Positions 7,179 to 14,611 of a stretch of 30,135 nucleotides of DNA are shown one piece after another. Position 1 is the stretch's first letter, and each line of letters opens with the position of its first letter. Under the pieces are notes generated by a model that searched no databases, had not been told where the DNA came from, and saw nothing but the letters and a program-made list of their open reading frames with translations. The DNA lies in NCBI GenBank assembly GCA_964628685.1, contig CAZVNM010000011.1, positions 1 through 30,135 of the forward strand. Direction: 5' to 3'. Made by a program: the position numbers and the translations under genes. The DNA is from CALMEC01 sp964628685. GTDB taxonomy: Bacteria > Actinomycetota > Thermoleophilia > Miltoncostaeales > Miltoncostaeaceae.

Positions 7179-7502
7179 TCAGCCCTCCACCTTGGAGCCG
7201 TCGGGTCTCGAACCGAACCACCGGCCATCGGACCCCGTACTCCGACGGCGGGCCGCCCGCACCGCGTCGATGCGCTCGGAGGTGATGATGCCGCGACGAA
7301 AGCCCTCCGCCACCGCGTCGGTGCGTCCCGCGACGCCCAGCATCGAGCAGATCATCGCGATGACGATGTTGACCTCGGGCACGGGTGTCAACAGATCGCG
7401 CGCGATCTCGGGGACCGATTGGCCCATTGCGACGCGCGTCAGCACCTCCACTTCGTGGTCGGTGAAGTTGTGCGGACGGGGTCGGGGTGTGAAACGCTCC
7501 AT
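7179..7502 (-). CDS. Stand-alone LuxR-type HTH protein
   Basis: A protein of about 107 residues consisting almost only of a GerE/LuxR DNA-binding domain: FTDHEVEVLTRVAMGQSVPE, then IARDLLTPVPEVNIVIAMICSML with the recognition-helix region, then a basic tail. In LuxR domains the recognition helix normally reads like TVKTHL; here it is EVNIVI, so DNA contacts may differ. ATG 7502 has GGAG 8 nt upstream; GTG 7520 would add six residues. No sensor domain is present. It lies downstream of the sigma factor/membrane protein pair across an AT-rich dyad region. Confidence 0.7.
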   Translation of the reverse strand: MERFTPRPRPHNFTDHEVEVLTRVAMGQSVPEIARDLLTPVPEVNIVIAMICSMLGVAGRTDAVAEGFRRGIITSERIDAVRAARRRSTGSDGRWFGSRPDGSKVEG

Positions 7503-7562
7503 CCAACTGCTCCAGTTCACGGCTTCGTGATGTTCACCTCCCTGGGGGAGGGACGGCGGCCG

Positions 7563-7593
7563 TTTATTACACCTTTTTGGTGTGATTCCACAC
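7563..7593. promoter_or_regulatory. AT-rich double dyad between the sigma operon and the LuxR-type gene
   Basis: In otherwise GC-rich DNA, the plus strand carries ACACC-ttttt-GGTGT (7569-7583) overlapping GTGTG-attc-CACAC (7580-7593), next to TTATTA (7564-7569). It lies just after the stop of the minus-strand gene at 7593-8348 and upstream of the LuxR-type start. It may be that operon's terminator, an operator for the LuxR-type gene, or both. Confidence 0.4.
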
Positions 7594-8348
7594 TATGGGT
7601 TGAGACGACCCGGGAACGTCCACTGGTAGCGACTTACATCGAGCGTCGCAAGGACCGTTCCGCCCGCGTCCCGGGCGATCAGCCGCACGGGACGCCTGGC
7701 CGGGTCGGCAAAGACGATGAACCCGTGGTCGACGGGCACCGGCGCGGTCAGTGATCCGTCCGCGTACTCGACCCGTGCCGACGTGACCCGATCGGCCGCG
7801 ATGCCGACGAGCGGGATCCCGTCGGGTCGAGGCTGGGTGGCGACGATCGCCGGCGCGTAGACGACCTGCTCGTTCAGGAGTTGAGACCACTCGTGGTCTC
7901 GTCGACACTCGGAGGCGACCAGGCCCCATTCGATGCACGGCAGGTCGGTCCCCGCCTGACGGTAGGCGATGATCCTGACCCCGCCGGCCTCGGCGATGAC
8001 GTTGCCCGTTGTCGTGTCCGAGCCGTAGAACCAGTTGAGCACGCCGGCACGCTCACCCGGTGCAAGGGGGTCGCCGGGTGGGTCACCGCCACCGGTCAGG
8101 AAGTCGCCGAACGCCCCGGCCGCGTCGAGGATCGCCTCGCGCGACTGCGGCACCGCGAACGCCGTCGCCGTGGCCACGGTGAGCGACGCCGCGCCGATGC
8201 CCACCGCGCGCCGCACGCCGACGCCTCCGAGACGGGGTTGCGATGCGGCCGCGACGGCCGTCCGCACCTGTCGGTCGGTGGGCTCGATGTCGCGGACGTC
8301 GGTGAACGCCAGGGTGAGGCGCTCGTCCAGCGGGTCGATGTCGTTCAC
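7593..8348 (-). CDS. Membrane protein paired with sigma factor (possible anti-sigma)
   Basis: A 251-residue protein: about 45 acidic-then-basic cytoplasmic residues, one transmembrane segment (VGIGAASLTVATATAFAV, about 49-66), then a roughly 180-residue extracytoplasmic domain with two cysteines (in LPCIEWGL and ASECRRD) that may form a disulfide. Its start overlaps the sigma factor stop (ATGA, 8345-8348), the classic layout of an ECF sigma factor with a membrane-bound regulator. The N-terminal region lacks the HxxxCxxC zinc anti-sigma motif, so an anti-sigma role rests on gene order and topology only. The C-terminal domain (VEYADGSLTAPVPVDHGFIV) is beta-rich and unrecognised. Confidence 0.75.
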   Translation of the reverse strand: MNDIDPLDERLTLAFTDVRDIEPTDRQVRTAVAAASQPRLGGVGVRRAVGIGAASLTVATATAFAVPQSREAILDAAGAFGDFLTGGGDPPGDPLAPGERAGVLNWFYGSDTTTGNVIAEAGGVRIIAYRQAGTDLPCIEWGLVASECRRDHEWSQLLNEQVVYAPAIVATQPRPDGIPLVGIAADRVTSARVEYADGSLTAPVPVDHGFIVFADPARRPVRLIARDAGGTVLATLDVSRYQWTFPGRLNP

Positions 8349-8932
8349 CCGTCCTCCTTCGACCGCCCGGGGTTGAGCGCGGCCACCGCATCGACGGCGC
8401 GAAGTGCCGCGCGGGCGCGCGAGATGAGCACGCCGACGGTGCCGGTGCGCTCACCCATCGCCGCGGCGATCTGCTCGTAGGACATGTCGTGCACGTGTCT
8501 CAGCACCAGCGCCATCCGCTGCTTTGGGGGAAGGGTGAGGAGCGCCGAGCGCACGGCGTCGGCCAGATCACCGCGCTCGACCACCTCGAGCGCAGCCGGT
8601 GCGGTGGGGTCGGCCTCGAGGGAGGCCGGCAGGTCGTCGAGCGGCCGCTCGCGCCGCCCCCGATCGCGGTGACGCCGCACCGCGCGAAGGGCATTCCGGA
8701 CGGCGATGCGATGGATCCAGGCGTCGAGCGCGCCCGGGTCGTTGAGCCGACGCACGCCGCGCAGCACGTCGATGGCGGTCTCCTGTGCCACGTCGGCCGC
8801 CAGCTCGCGGTCGCGCAGCATGCCCGTCGCGGTGCGAAGGGCGATGCGGAGTGCCCGGCGCGCCAGTTCGTCGGCGGCGCCGGGCAGACCGTTGCGGTGG
8901 TCGCGCAGCAGGGAGGCATCAGCGGCACCCAT
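8345..8932 (-). CDS. ECF-type RNA polymerase sigma factor
   Basis: A 195-residue sigma-70 family protein. Region 2 spans roughly residues 20-90 (ELAADVAQETAIDVLRGV, then DAWIHRIAVRNALRAVRRHR, which binds core polymerase and the -10 element). Region 4 is about residues 125-180 (LLTLPPKQRMALVLRHVHDM, then SYEQIAAAMGERTGTVGVLI), a helix-turn-helix for the -35 element. A short acidic linker joins the two. There is no region 3, as in ECF factors. It is co-transcribed with the membrane protein that overlaps its stop. No autoregulatory promoter was recognised upstream. Confidence 0.92.
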   Translation of the reverse strand: MGAADASLLRDHRNGLPGAADELARRALRIALRTATGMLRDRELAADVAQETAIDVLRGVRRLNDPGALDAWIHRIAVRNALRAVRRHRDRGRRERPLDDLPASLEADPTAPAALEVVERGDLADAVRSALLTLPPKQRMALVLRHVHDMSYEQIAAAMGERTGTVGVLISRARAALRAVDAVAALNPGRSKEDG

Positions 8933-8986
8933 TCAGGTGGTACGAATTCGTCCCCGATGACGGAACTCCCGCGTGCGCACCCCGTC

Positions 8987-9622
8987 TCAGCAGGGGCAGC
9001 GGTAGACGCTGGACGCCAGGTTGTTGAACGTTCCCATTGTCGCGGCCGATCGGTACGCCGGCATGCCGATGCGGGCTCCCCCACCGTACTCGCCGTTGGC
9101 CAGGTAGCCGCCGGCGCAGCCGGTGCTCCACGACGATGCGCGGTTGCTGAAGTGGTATTGGGTCAGGTTGATCCAGGCGCTCTGGACCCCGATGTAGAAG
9201 GTGGACCCGGTGAAGTGGGTGCCGTCGTAGAGCGCCATCGCGGGCGCACAGCTGGCGAGCGCGCGCATCACCGTGGTCTGGGTGGTGCCCAGCCGGGTGG
9301 TACCGGTCGCGGCGGCGGCCGCCTCCGATTGACTGTCGTAGCAGCTGACGCCCGCGTCGGTCAGCGTGCAGCTGAGACCACGGTCGAAGGCCTCCGCGGT
9401 CGGGATCGTCTCCGTGCCGTACCGGGCCGGTGCCGACTGCTCGGCCGACTGATCGGGTTGAACGGGTGGAGCCGGTGGGGTGGGCTGGGCGGCCGGAATG
9501 GGTGGGGCGGCCGGGATTGGCGCGGTGGGTGGGGCGACGGAGCCCGGGGGCGCCGCCGTCGCCGACGTTGCCGCGATCGCCAAACCGGCGACCGCGAGGG
9601 TCACGATCGTGCGCTTGGTCAT
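8987..9622 (-). CDS. Secreted Cys-rich protein, crystallin / inhibitor I36-like
   Basis: A 211-residue exported protein: signal peptide (about residues 1-23, ending ATA-AP), a Pro/Ala-rich linker (about 24-65), then a compact domain. MALYDGTHFTGSTFYIGVQS recalls the Greek-key motif of beta/gamma-crystallin-type proteins and of the peptidase-inhibitor I36 family found in actinomycete secretomes. Seven cysteines (SCTLTDAGVSCYD, ASCAP, TGCAGG, RCPC) suggest disulfides made by the Dsb system also encoded in this window. The start at 9622 has GAGGAC just upstream. The family call is from pattern only; other small secreted beta-sandwich proteins would look similar. Confidence 0.65.
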   Translation of the reverse strand: MTKRTIVTLAVAGLAIAATSATAAPPGSVAPPTAPIPAAPPIPAAQPTPPAPPVQPDQSAEQSAPARYGTETIPTAEAFDRGLSCTLTDAGVSCYDSQSEAAAAATGTTRLGTTQTTVMRALASCAPAMALYDGTHFTGSTFYIGVQSAWINLTQYHFSNRASSWSTGCAGGYLANGEYGGGARIGMPAYRSAATMGTFNNLASSVYRCPC

Positions 9623-9723
9623 CTTGTCCTCGTGATGCGGGGTGTGTGTGGGGGCATGAGCCCCACACGAACCGTAACCCCGTCGTCTGCGGCCGCACCA
9701 TCACCCCGCGGGTGATCTGCGGC

Positions 9724-10437
9724 TCACCCATCCGTCGGCGCGTCATCACGACCCCCCTCCCACCGCAGGACCCGCCTGGCCTGCAGCGCGAGCGCTCGCT
9801 GCCCCGAAACCCCGACCCGCTCGGCGATCTGGCGCAGGTGCGTCTTGACCGTATTGGCCGACAGCGAAAGCTGCGTGGCGATCTGGGCCGTGGAGTACCC
9901 CATGGCGAAGAGCTCCAGCACCTCGACCTGGCGCACGGTCAGCCCGGGTCGGCCGATCGCGTCCAGAGCGATGCGCATGGCGTCGGTGCTCACCGCCGAA
10001 CGCCCCGCCATCAACCCCTCCACCACGCCGACGAGCTCATCGCGGTCGGCGTGGATGGACACCACCGCGTCGGCACCCTCACGAAGGAGCGCCGCCTCGG
10101 TGAGGGGGTCGACGTCGGCCGACACCACGAGCATCCGCCCACACCGCGCCCGGATCTCGCCCGACGGGAGGTGCGCCCGGTGGGTCGCCACCACCACCAG
10201 GACGTCGGGGCTGCGGTGGGCCATGACCTCGGCCAGATCCGCGATCCGTCGACACGACGCCACGACGCGCCAGCCGGGCCGGCGGGCCAACCACTGGCGC
10301 ATGCCGTCCACGAGGACGGGGGCATCACCCGCCACCACGAACGTGACCGCCTGCGCCTCCGGTGGGGATGCCCCGTCGTCGTCCGCCGACGACCGACGCC
10401 GCAACCAGACCGGGGGTGCGCCGAGCCCGAGATGCAT
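9724..10437 (-). CDS. LuxR-family regulator with degenerate receiver domain
   Basis: A 237-residue protein: an N-terminal extension, a receiver-like domain (about residues 31-150) and a C-terminal LuxR HTH (LTVRQVEVLELFAMGYSTAQ, IATQLSLSANTVKTHLRQIA). The receiver fold is recognisable, but its phosphorylation site is not kept. The acidic pair after strand 1 is AGDAP. The position of the phospho-acceptor Asp (strand 3, after SPDVLVV) is Val83. The conserved Lys region reads GADAVVSIHAD. It therefore probably acts without phosphotransfer. ATG 10437 is used; GTG 10455 is 1 nt after the stop of the upstream short ORF and could be the coupled start. Confidence 0.85.
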   Translation of the reverse strand: MHLGLGAPPVWLRRRSSADDDGASPPEAQAVTFVVAGDAPVLVDGMRQWLARRPGWRVVASCRRIADLAEVMAHRSPDVLVVVATHRAHLPSGEIRARCGRMLVVSADVDPLTEAALLREGADAVVSIHADRDELVGVVEGLMAGRSAVSTDAMRIALDAIGRPGLTVRQVEVLELFAMGYSTAQIATQLSLSANTVKTHLRQIAERVGVSGQRALALQARRVLRWEGGRDDAPTDG

Positions 10438-10456
10438 GATCCGTGCGTCCGGCACG

Positions 10457-10672
10457 TCAGACCCACTCGTCGTGGACGGGGTCGTAGACCGCCGGCAGCG
10501 GGGAGTCGGGGTCGGTCGCGGGCATCCGACGCCGTGCGGTGAACGCGACGGGAACCTCGGCGCGCGGATGCGGCGCCGCGCCGAGCCGGGCGACGACGCC
10601 ACCCCGGGCGGCCTCGACCGGACGACGCCACCGCACCGCGGGTGTGGCGCCCGGTCCGCGGAGGATCCTCAT
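10457..10672 (-). CDS. Short basic hypothetical protein
   Basis: From ATG 10672 the frame gives 71 residues, rich in Arg, Pro and Ala, ending in an acidic motif (VYDPVHDEWV). A G-rich sequence precedes the ATG; the frame is open to 10738. It ends 1 nt before a possible GTG start of the LuxR-type regulator, which suggests coupling if both are real. No family is recognised and coding status is uncertain. Confidence 0.4.
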   Translation of the reverse strand: MRILRGPGATPAVRWRRPVEAARGGVVARLGAAPHPRAEVPVAFTARRRMPATDPDSPLPAVYDPVHDEWV

Positions 10673-11005
10673 CGCCCCGCCCCACGAGCGACACGCACCG
10701 TCCGGGGGTCCGCGGGGGTCGATCGTGACGACGGCCACCCCGGAGCCGCCATCCTCCTGAGCGACATGACCCCGTGATCCCCCGGACGGCGTGGCCGTCG
10801 CGACCCCACCGACACGATCCGCCCGGGAGTCAGCGGGCGGACGGGACGGCGCGATCTGCGGAACGACGTGACGGCCATACCCATCTGGTGGCCACGGGCG
10901 CCGATTTTGTTACACGAGCGCGCACGATCCACCGTCACCGGGCGTTCCCGCTGCGAACGGGCCATCCGATGTGACGATGCTGCTATCCTTCTCCGGCGCG
11001 CGAGC
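10673..11005. other. Intergenic region upstream of tRNA-Val
   Basis: About 330 nt with no convincing gene. TATCCT (10984-10989) lies at -10 distance from the tRNA-Val 5' end but has no clear -35 partner. I see no repeats or strong hairpins here. Confidence 0.5.
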
Positions 11006-11077
11006 GGGCGGTTAGCTCAGCGGTAGAGCACCTGCCTTACAAGCAGGGGGCCGGCAGTTCAAATCTGTCACCGCCCA
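11006..11077 (+). tRNA. tRNA-Val (anticodon TAC)
   Basis: Acceptor arms GGGCGGT / ACCGCCC, a D arm with GCTCAGCGGTAGAGC, an anticodon stem CCTGC/GCAGG around CTTACAA (anticodon TAC, 11038-11040) and a TPsiC arm with TTCAAAT. Discriminator A; CCA is not encoded. It is 17 nt upstream of tRNA-Asp and probably co-transcribed. Confidence 0.97.
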
Positions 11078-11094
11078 TGCCACGTGCCGATTGC

Positions 11095-11169
11095 GGGGGT
11101 GTAGCTCAGCTTGGTTAGAGCACCGGACTGTCAATCCGGAGGCCGCGGGTTCGAGTCCCGTCACTCCCG
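11095..11169 (+). tRNA. tRNA-Asp (anticodon GTC)
   Basis: Acceptor arms GGGGGTG / CACTCCC (one G-U pair), a D arm with GCTCAGCTTGGTTAGAGC, an anticodon stem CCGGA/TCCGG around CTGTCAA (anticodon GTC, 11130-11132), and the discriminator G73 expected for tRNA-Asp. CCA is not encoded. Confidence 0.97.
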
Positions 11170-11176
11170 CCTCTCA

Positions 11177-11202
11177 GCGACCCCGGCCCAGCCTGGGGTC
11201 GC
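11177..11202 (+). terminator. Hairpin after the tRNA-Val/tRNA-Asp pair
   Basis: A perfect 8-bp stem GCGACCCC / GGGGTCGC with a 10-nt loop starts 7 nt after tRNA-Asp. Its position fits the end of the tRNA transcript; no T-tract follows. Confidence 0.55.
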
Positions 11203-11298
11203 ACGCATCACAGCGCCCGGTGGGGGCGCCGGCTGACGCCGCGGCGGTGAGGGCCGCCCGTCGGACGACCCCCACCGCCAGATCCACCGTCTGCGACG

Positions 11299-12201
11299 TC
11301 AGCGCACCGGCGGCACGTCACTGCCGGACTGGTCGTCGCGGGCGACCTCCCGGTCCCAGCGACGCAGACGCCGGCGGCTCGGCTCGCGGGTGCCGGCGGT
11401 GTCGTCGTCGTACCCACCGCGGGAGCCGTCCTCGTACGCACCCTCACGGGCCCGCTCGTGCTCCAGACGCTCGGCGTCCGCCGGACGCGGGTCGCGTGCC
11501 CCGTCCCGGTCATCGCGCAGGCCGCGGTCGGACCGGTCGTCCACGCGGCCACCCGGGACGGCGCCGCCCTCGACCGTGCGACTGTGACGCTCGTCGTACC
11601 GGCGATCATGCACGTCGTCGTGGCGGTCGTCGTGATGGACCCCGTGGGCGTCGCCGGGGCCGACCCCGCCGTGGCGGGTCCTGGGATCCGACTCCGGCTG
11701 ACCGGCGGCGGCGTCGTCACGACCGGCCAGGCGCTCCGCGGCCCGGGTCTCGGGCGTGGGGCCCTGCGTGGTGTCCGCGGGCGAGTCCAGGCCGCCGGCC
11801 GGGTGACGGGTCTCGGGCGTCGGTCCGCGGGAGAGGTCCTCCTCGGGCAGCCAGCGATCGCGGGTGTCGTCCCACTCGCGAACCGGCACGCCATAGTGGC
11901 GACCGACGTTCTGCTCGCGCTCGTAGTCGAGGTCCTCGTGGTCGTCGAGCGTCGGGGCGTTCTCCAACTGCTCCTTGGTGTACGGGACCACGAGGTCACC
12001 GTCGTCCTCCAACGACCCCTGCACCTGCTGGATGGGCACGGCGTGGCGCTTCGAACCGAACCACCCGGTCTTGATCTCCAGGTACTGCGGCATACCCCTG
12101 TCGTCGGTGAGCACACCGTCGACCTTCCCGACCTTCTCTCCGTCACTGGAGACGACCTTCCGCCCCTCGAGACGATCGGCCGTGAATTCGTTCACAGACA
12201 T
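11299..12201 (-). CDS. PRC-barrel protein with long charged tail
   Basis: A 300-residue protein. Residues 1-85 are a PRC-barrel domain (LEGRKVVSSDGEKVGKVDGV, then LEIKTGWFGSKRHAVPIQQV), a beta-barrel found in photosynthetic reaction-centre H subunits, RimM and many actinobacterial stress proteins. A short region (NVGRHYGVPVREWDDTRDRW) follows, then about 175 residues of Asp, Arg, His, Gly and Glu with clusters such as HHDDRHDDVHDRRYDERH, predicted disordered and possibly metal- or nucleic-acid-binding. ATG 12201 is chosen for GGGGAG about 7 nt upstream; ATG 12219 has weaker context. It is divergent from the peroxiredoxin gene, which would fit a shared stress promoter region (inference). Confidence 0.85.
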   Translation of the reverse strand: MSVNEFTADRLEGRKVVSSDGEKVGKVDGVLTDDRGMPQYLEIKTGWFGSKRHAVPIQQVQGSLEDDGDLVVPYTKEQLENAPTLDDHEDLDYEREQNVGRHYGVPVREWDDTRDRWLPEEDLSRGPTPETRHPAGGLDSPADTTQGPTPETRAAERLAGRDDAAAGQPESDPRTRHGGVGPGDAHGVHHDDRHDDVHDRRYDERHSRTVEGGAVPGGRVDDRSDRGLRDDRDGARDPRPADAERLEHERAREGAYEDGSRGGYDDDTAGTREPSRRRLRRWDREVARDDQSGSDVPPVR

Positions 12202-12466
12202 CGGGTTCTCCCCTGTCATTTGGCTTCGCGAGGCGCCCCACGCGGTCCCGTCGGGGGGTTGGGAGGGGACCGGATGTGGCGCACGGGGATCGTTCCCGAC
12301 ACCCCCGCGGGCAAACGCCCATCCGCCGGCGGATGTGAGAGTCGTCGCGCGGCGACCCGCGTCGGGTTCACCCTCGGTCGGATCGGGTACCCGGACGGGT
12401 TGTGCCGGGTCTGCAATACCATGGCGGCTCCTTCGAACCCGAACGATCGATCAGGAGCCCGCCCAC

Positions 12467-13099
12467 ATGGCCCTTCGCCTTGGAGACCTCGCCCCGGACT
12501 TCACCGCCGCCACCACCCAGGGGGACATCTCGTTCCACGAGTGGCTCGGCGACTCGTGGGGCATCCTCTTCAGCCACCCCAAGGACTTCACCCCGGTGTG
12601 CACGACCGAGCTGGGGCAGGTGGCGAAGATGCGGGACGAGTTCGACCGCCGGGACGTCAAGACGATCGGGCTCTCCGTCGACGCCCTCGACGACCACGCG
12701 CGGTGGGAGGCCGACATCGCCGAGACGCAGGGCGCCGAGGTCGACTTCCCGATCATCGCCGACGCCGACCGCACGGTCTCGGACCTCTACGACATGGTGC
12801 ACCCCAACGCCGACGACACCCTCACGGTGCGGTCGGTGTTCGTGATCGGCCCCGACAAGAGGGTGAAGCTGACGCTCACCTACCCCGCCTCCACCGGCCG
12901 CAACTTCGACGAGATCCTGCGCGTGGTGGACAGCCTGCAGCTGACCGCCCAGCACCGGGTGGCGACGCCCGCCAACTGGACCCAGGGTGAGGACGTCATC
13001 ATCGGGTCGGCCGTCAGCGACGAGGAGGCCCGCGAGCTCTTCCCCGACGGGTGGACCGCGCCCAAGCCGTACCTGCGGGTGGTGCCGCAGCCCGAGTAG
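12467..13099 (+). CDS. 1-Cys peroxiredoxin (Prx6-like)
   Basis: A 210-residue peroxiredoxin that reduces hydrogen and organic peroxides. The thioredoxin-fold N-domain holds the signature HPKDFTPVCTTELG with peroxidatic Cys45. No second (resolving) cysteine is present, which fits the Prx6 class. The C-terminal dimerisation region has the class features RNFDEILRVVDSLQLTAQH, VATPANW and GWTAPKPYLRVVPQP. ATG 12467 has CAGGAG 9 nt upstream. It converges on dsbB with 16 nt between the stop codons; a hairpin overlaps that gap. Confidence 0.95.
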   Translation: MALRLGDLAPDFTAATTQGDISFHEWLGDSWGILFSHPKDFTPVCTTELGQVAKMRDEFDRRDVKTIGLSVDALDDHARWEADIAETQGAEVDFPIIADADRTVSDLYDMVHPNADDTLTVRSVFVIGPDKRVKLTLTYPASTGRNFDEILRVVDSLQLTAQHRVATPANWTQGEDVIIGSAVSDEEARELFPDGWTAPKPYLRVVPQPE

Positions 13100-13105
13100 G
13101 CGCCG

Positions 13106-13125
13106 GCCGGCCGGGTCAGGCCGGC
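13106..13125. terminator. Convergent hairpin between the peroxiredoxin and dsbB genes
   Basis: GCCGGCC / GGCCGGC (7 bp) with the loop GGGTCA, placed where the two convergent genes meet. The loop contains the dsbB stop codon (TCA on the plus strand, 13116-13118). It probably terminates both transcripts. Confidence 0.55.
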
Positions 13126-13721
13126 GGCTCACCCTCCCCGCGCGCCGTCACCTCGGCGGCGCGCGACCCACGCGCCTCCCGCAGCTGACGCACGCCGGTG
13201 ATGGCCAGCAACACAATGATGAGCAGGAACGCGGTCCCGGCCAGCACCGGGATCGTGATGTAGCCGAACTCGTCGATCCACTTGAACGCGCACGAGACGC
13301 CGCGACGGCACTGTGCGGTCTCGGCGCTGGGATTCAGCTCGATCCAGATGTGGCGCGCGCTGATGGCCCCGCCGATGACCGGGATCACGATGGCCGCCAG
13401 GGTGAGCCACCAGCGCCGCATCAGGGCGACGGCGATCAGCACGATCACCAGCGGGTACATGAAGTACCGCTGCCACCAGCACAGGTGGCACGGGGCGAAG
13501 TGCGCGACCTCGGAGAGGAAGAGGCTTCCCAGGGTGGCGACCAGCGCGGCCACCCACGCAAGCCACGCGCCGGAGCGACCCACCGCGGACAGAAGCGGCT
13601 GGAACGCACGACGGCCCCCCGCGCTCACGGCCGAGGCGACGAGGGCGATCAGGATGACGACGATGGCGACCTGCGCCAGCACGCCGAGCGCCGCCAACAG
13701 CGAGATGCCGAACTGCGTCAC
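13116..13721 (-). CDS. dsbB: DsbB/BdbC-like disulfide bond formation protein
   Basis: A 201-residue, four- to five-helix membrane protein. Two extracytoplasmic cysteine pairs are present: CxxC in PCHLCWWQR (C78, C81), which passes electrons to the quinone, and a second pair in QCRRGVSC (C138, C144), which reoxidises DsbA. The motif around C78-R85 matches DsbB/BdbC. The gene probably works with the DsbA-like protein encoded at 17770-18480, about 4 kb away. It lies 84 nt downstream of fabI on the same strand. The basic C-terminal tail is cytoplasmic. Confidence 0.9.
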   Translation of the reverse strand: MTQFGISLLAALGVLAQVAIVVILIALVASAVSAGGRRAFQPLLSAVGRSGAWLAWVAALVATLGSLFLSEVAHFAPCHLCWWQRYFMYPLVIVLIAVALMRRWWLTLAAIVIPVIGGAISARHIWIELNPSAETAQCRRGVSCAFKWIDEFGYITIPVLAGTAFLLIIVLLAITGVRQLREARGSRAAEVTARGEGEPPA

Positions 13722-13805
13722 CGAACCCCTCCCGGGTCACGACTCGTGAACGTGCGCGAACGATAGCGGCGACGGCACACCGGACCGCCCGCCCCCGGGA
13801 TCAGC

Positions 13806-14582
13806 TCAGACGCTGACGGCGTGATAGCCGGCGTCCACGTACAGGACGTGCCCCGTGACGCCGGTCGACAGCGGCGAGGCCAAGAAGAGCGCCGCGCCGG
13901 CCACCTCGTCGGACGTGATCGACCGGCGAAGCGGTGACCGCTCGGCGGCCCGGTCGGCCATCTCGATGAACCCGGGGATGGACCGCGCGGCGAGGGTGCG
14001 GACGGGTCCCGCCGAGATGGCGTTCACCCGGATCTGCGTGTCGCCCAGGTCCCAGGCGAGGTACCGCACGATCGACTCGAGGGTCGACTTGGCGACGCCC
14101 ATGACGTTGTAGCCCGGCACGGCGCGCTCGGCGGCGATGTAGCTGAGGGCCATCACCGACCCGCCACCGCGCGCGGCCATGTGGGGTTCGGCCCGGCGTG
14201 CGAGCGCGGCCAGCGAGTACGCCGAGATGTCCACCGCCATCTCGAAGCCGTCCCGGTCGGTCTCGACGAACCGCCCGCCCAGGTCCTCGGACCGGGCGAA
14301 GGCCACCGCGTGCACCAGGATGTCCAGCCCGCCGAGTCCCTCCGCGGCACCGTCCACCGCGGCGTCCAGCTGCGCGTCGTCCTGCACGTCCAGGGGCAGG
14401 ATGGGACCGTGCGACGGAAGCGTCGCGGCCAGCTTCTCGACCTCACCGGCCACCCGCTCGTTCTGGTAGGTGAACGCGCAGGTCGCGCCCTCGTCCGCCA
14501 GACGCTGGGCGATCGCCCACGCGATGCTGCGCTTGTTGGCCACACCCACGATCAGGGCGGTCTTGCCGTCCAGGATTCCCAT
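13806..14582 (-). CDS. fabI: Enoyl-[acyl-carrier-protein] reductase FabI
   Basis: A 258-residue NADH-dependent enoyl-ACP reductase of fatty-acid elongation. The N-terminal Rossmann motif reads DGKTALIVGVANKRSIAWAI. The FabI catalytic triad pattern Tyr-x9-Tyr-x6-Lys is complete (Y148, Y158, K165, in AAERAVPGYNVMGVAK). IRVNAISAGPVRTLAA and the C-terminal GHVLYVDAGYHAV follow. AAGGAG lies 5 nt before the ATG. Its start is 29 nt after the trkA stop, so it may be transcribed with the potassium genes, an unusual pairing. Most mycolic-acid actinomycetes use InhA-type enzymes; this protein looks like the general FabI type. Confidence 0.96.
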   Translation of the reverse strand: MGILDGKTALIVGVANKRSIAWAIAQRLADEGATCAFTYQNERVAGEVEKLAATLPSHGPILPLDVQDDAQLDAAVDGAAEGLGGLDILVHAVAFARSEDLGGRFVETDRDGFEMAVDISAYSLAALARRAEPHMAARGGGSVMALSYIAAERAVPGYNVMGVAKSTLESIVRYLAWDLGDTQIRVNAISAGPVRTLAARSIPGFIEMADRAAERSPLRRSITSDEVAGAALFLASPLSTGVTGHVLYVDAGYHAVSV

Positions 14583-14611
14583 CTGTCTCCTTGTCTCGAT
14601 GCGCGGCCCGC

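Noticed and set aside
10669..10965. 98-codon minus-strand frame upstream of tRNA-Val
   Set aside because: No ribosome site, Arg/Pro/Val low-complexity translation and overlap with a better candidate frame (10457-10672).
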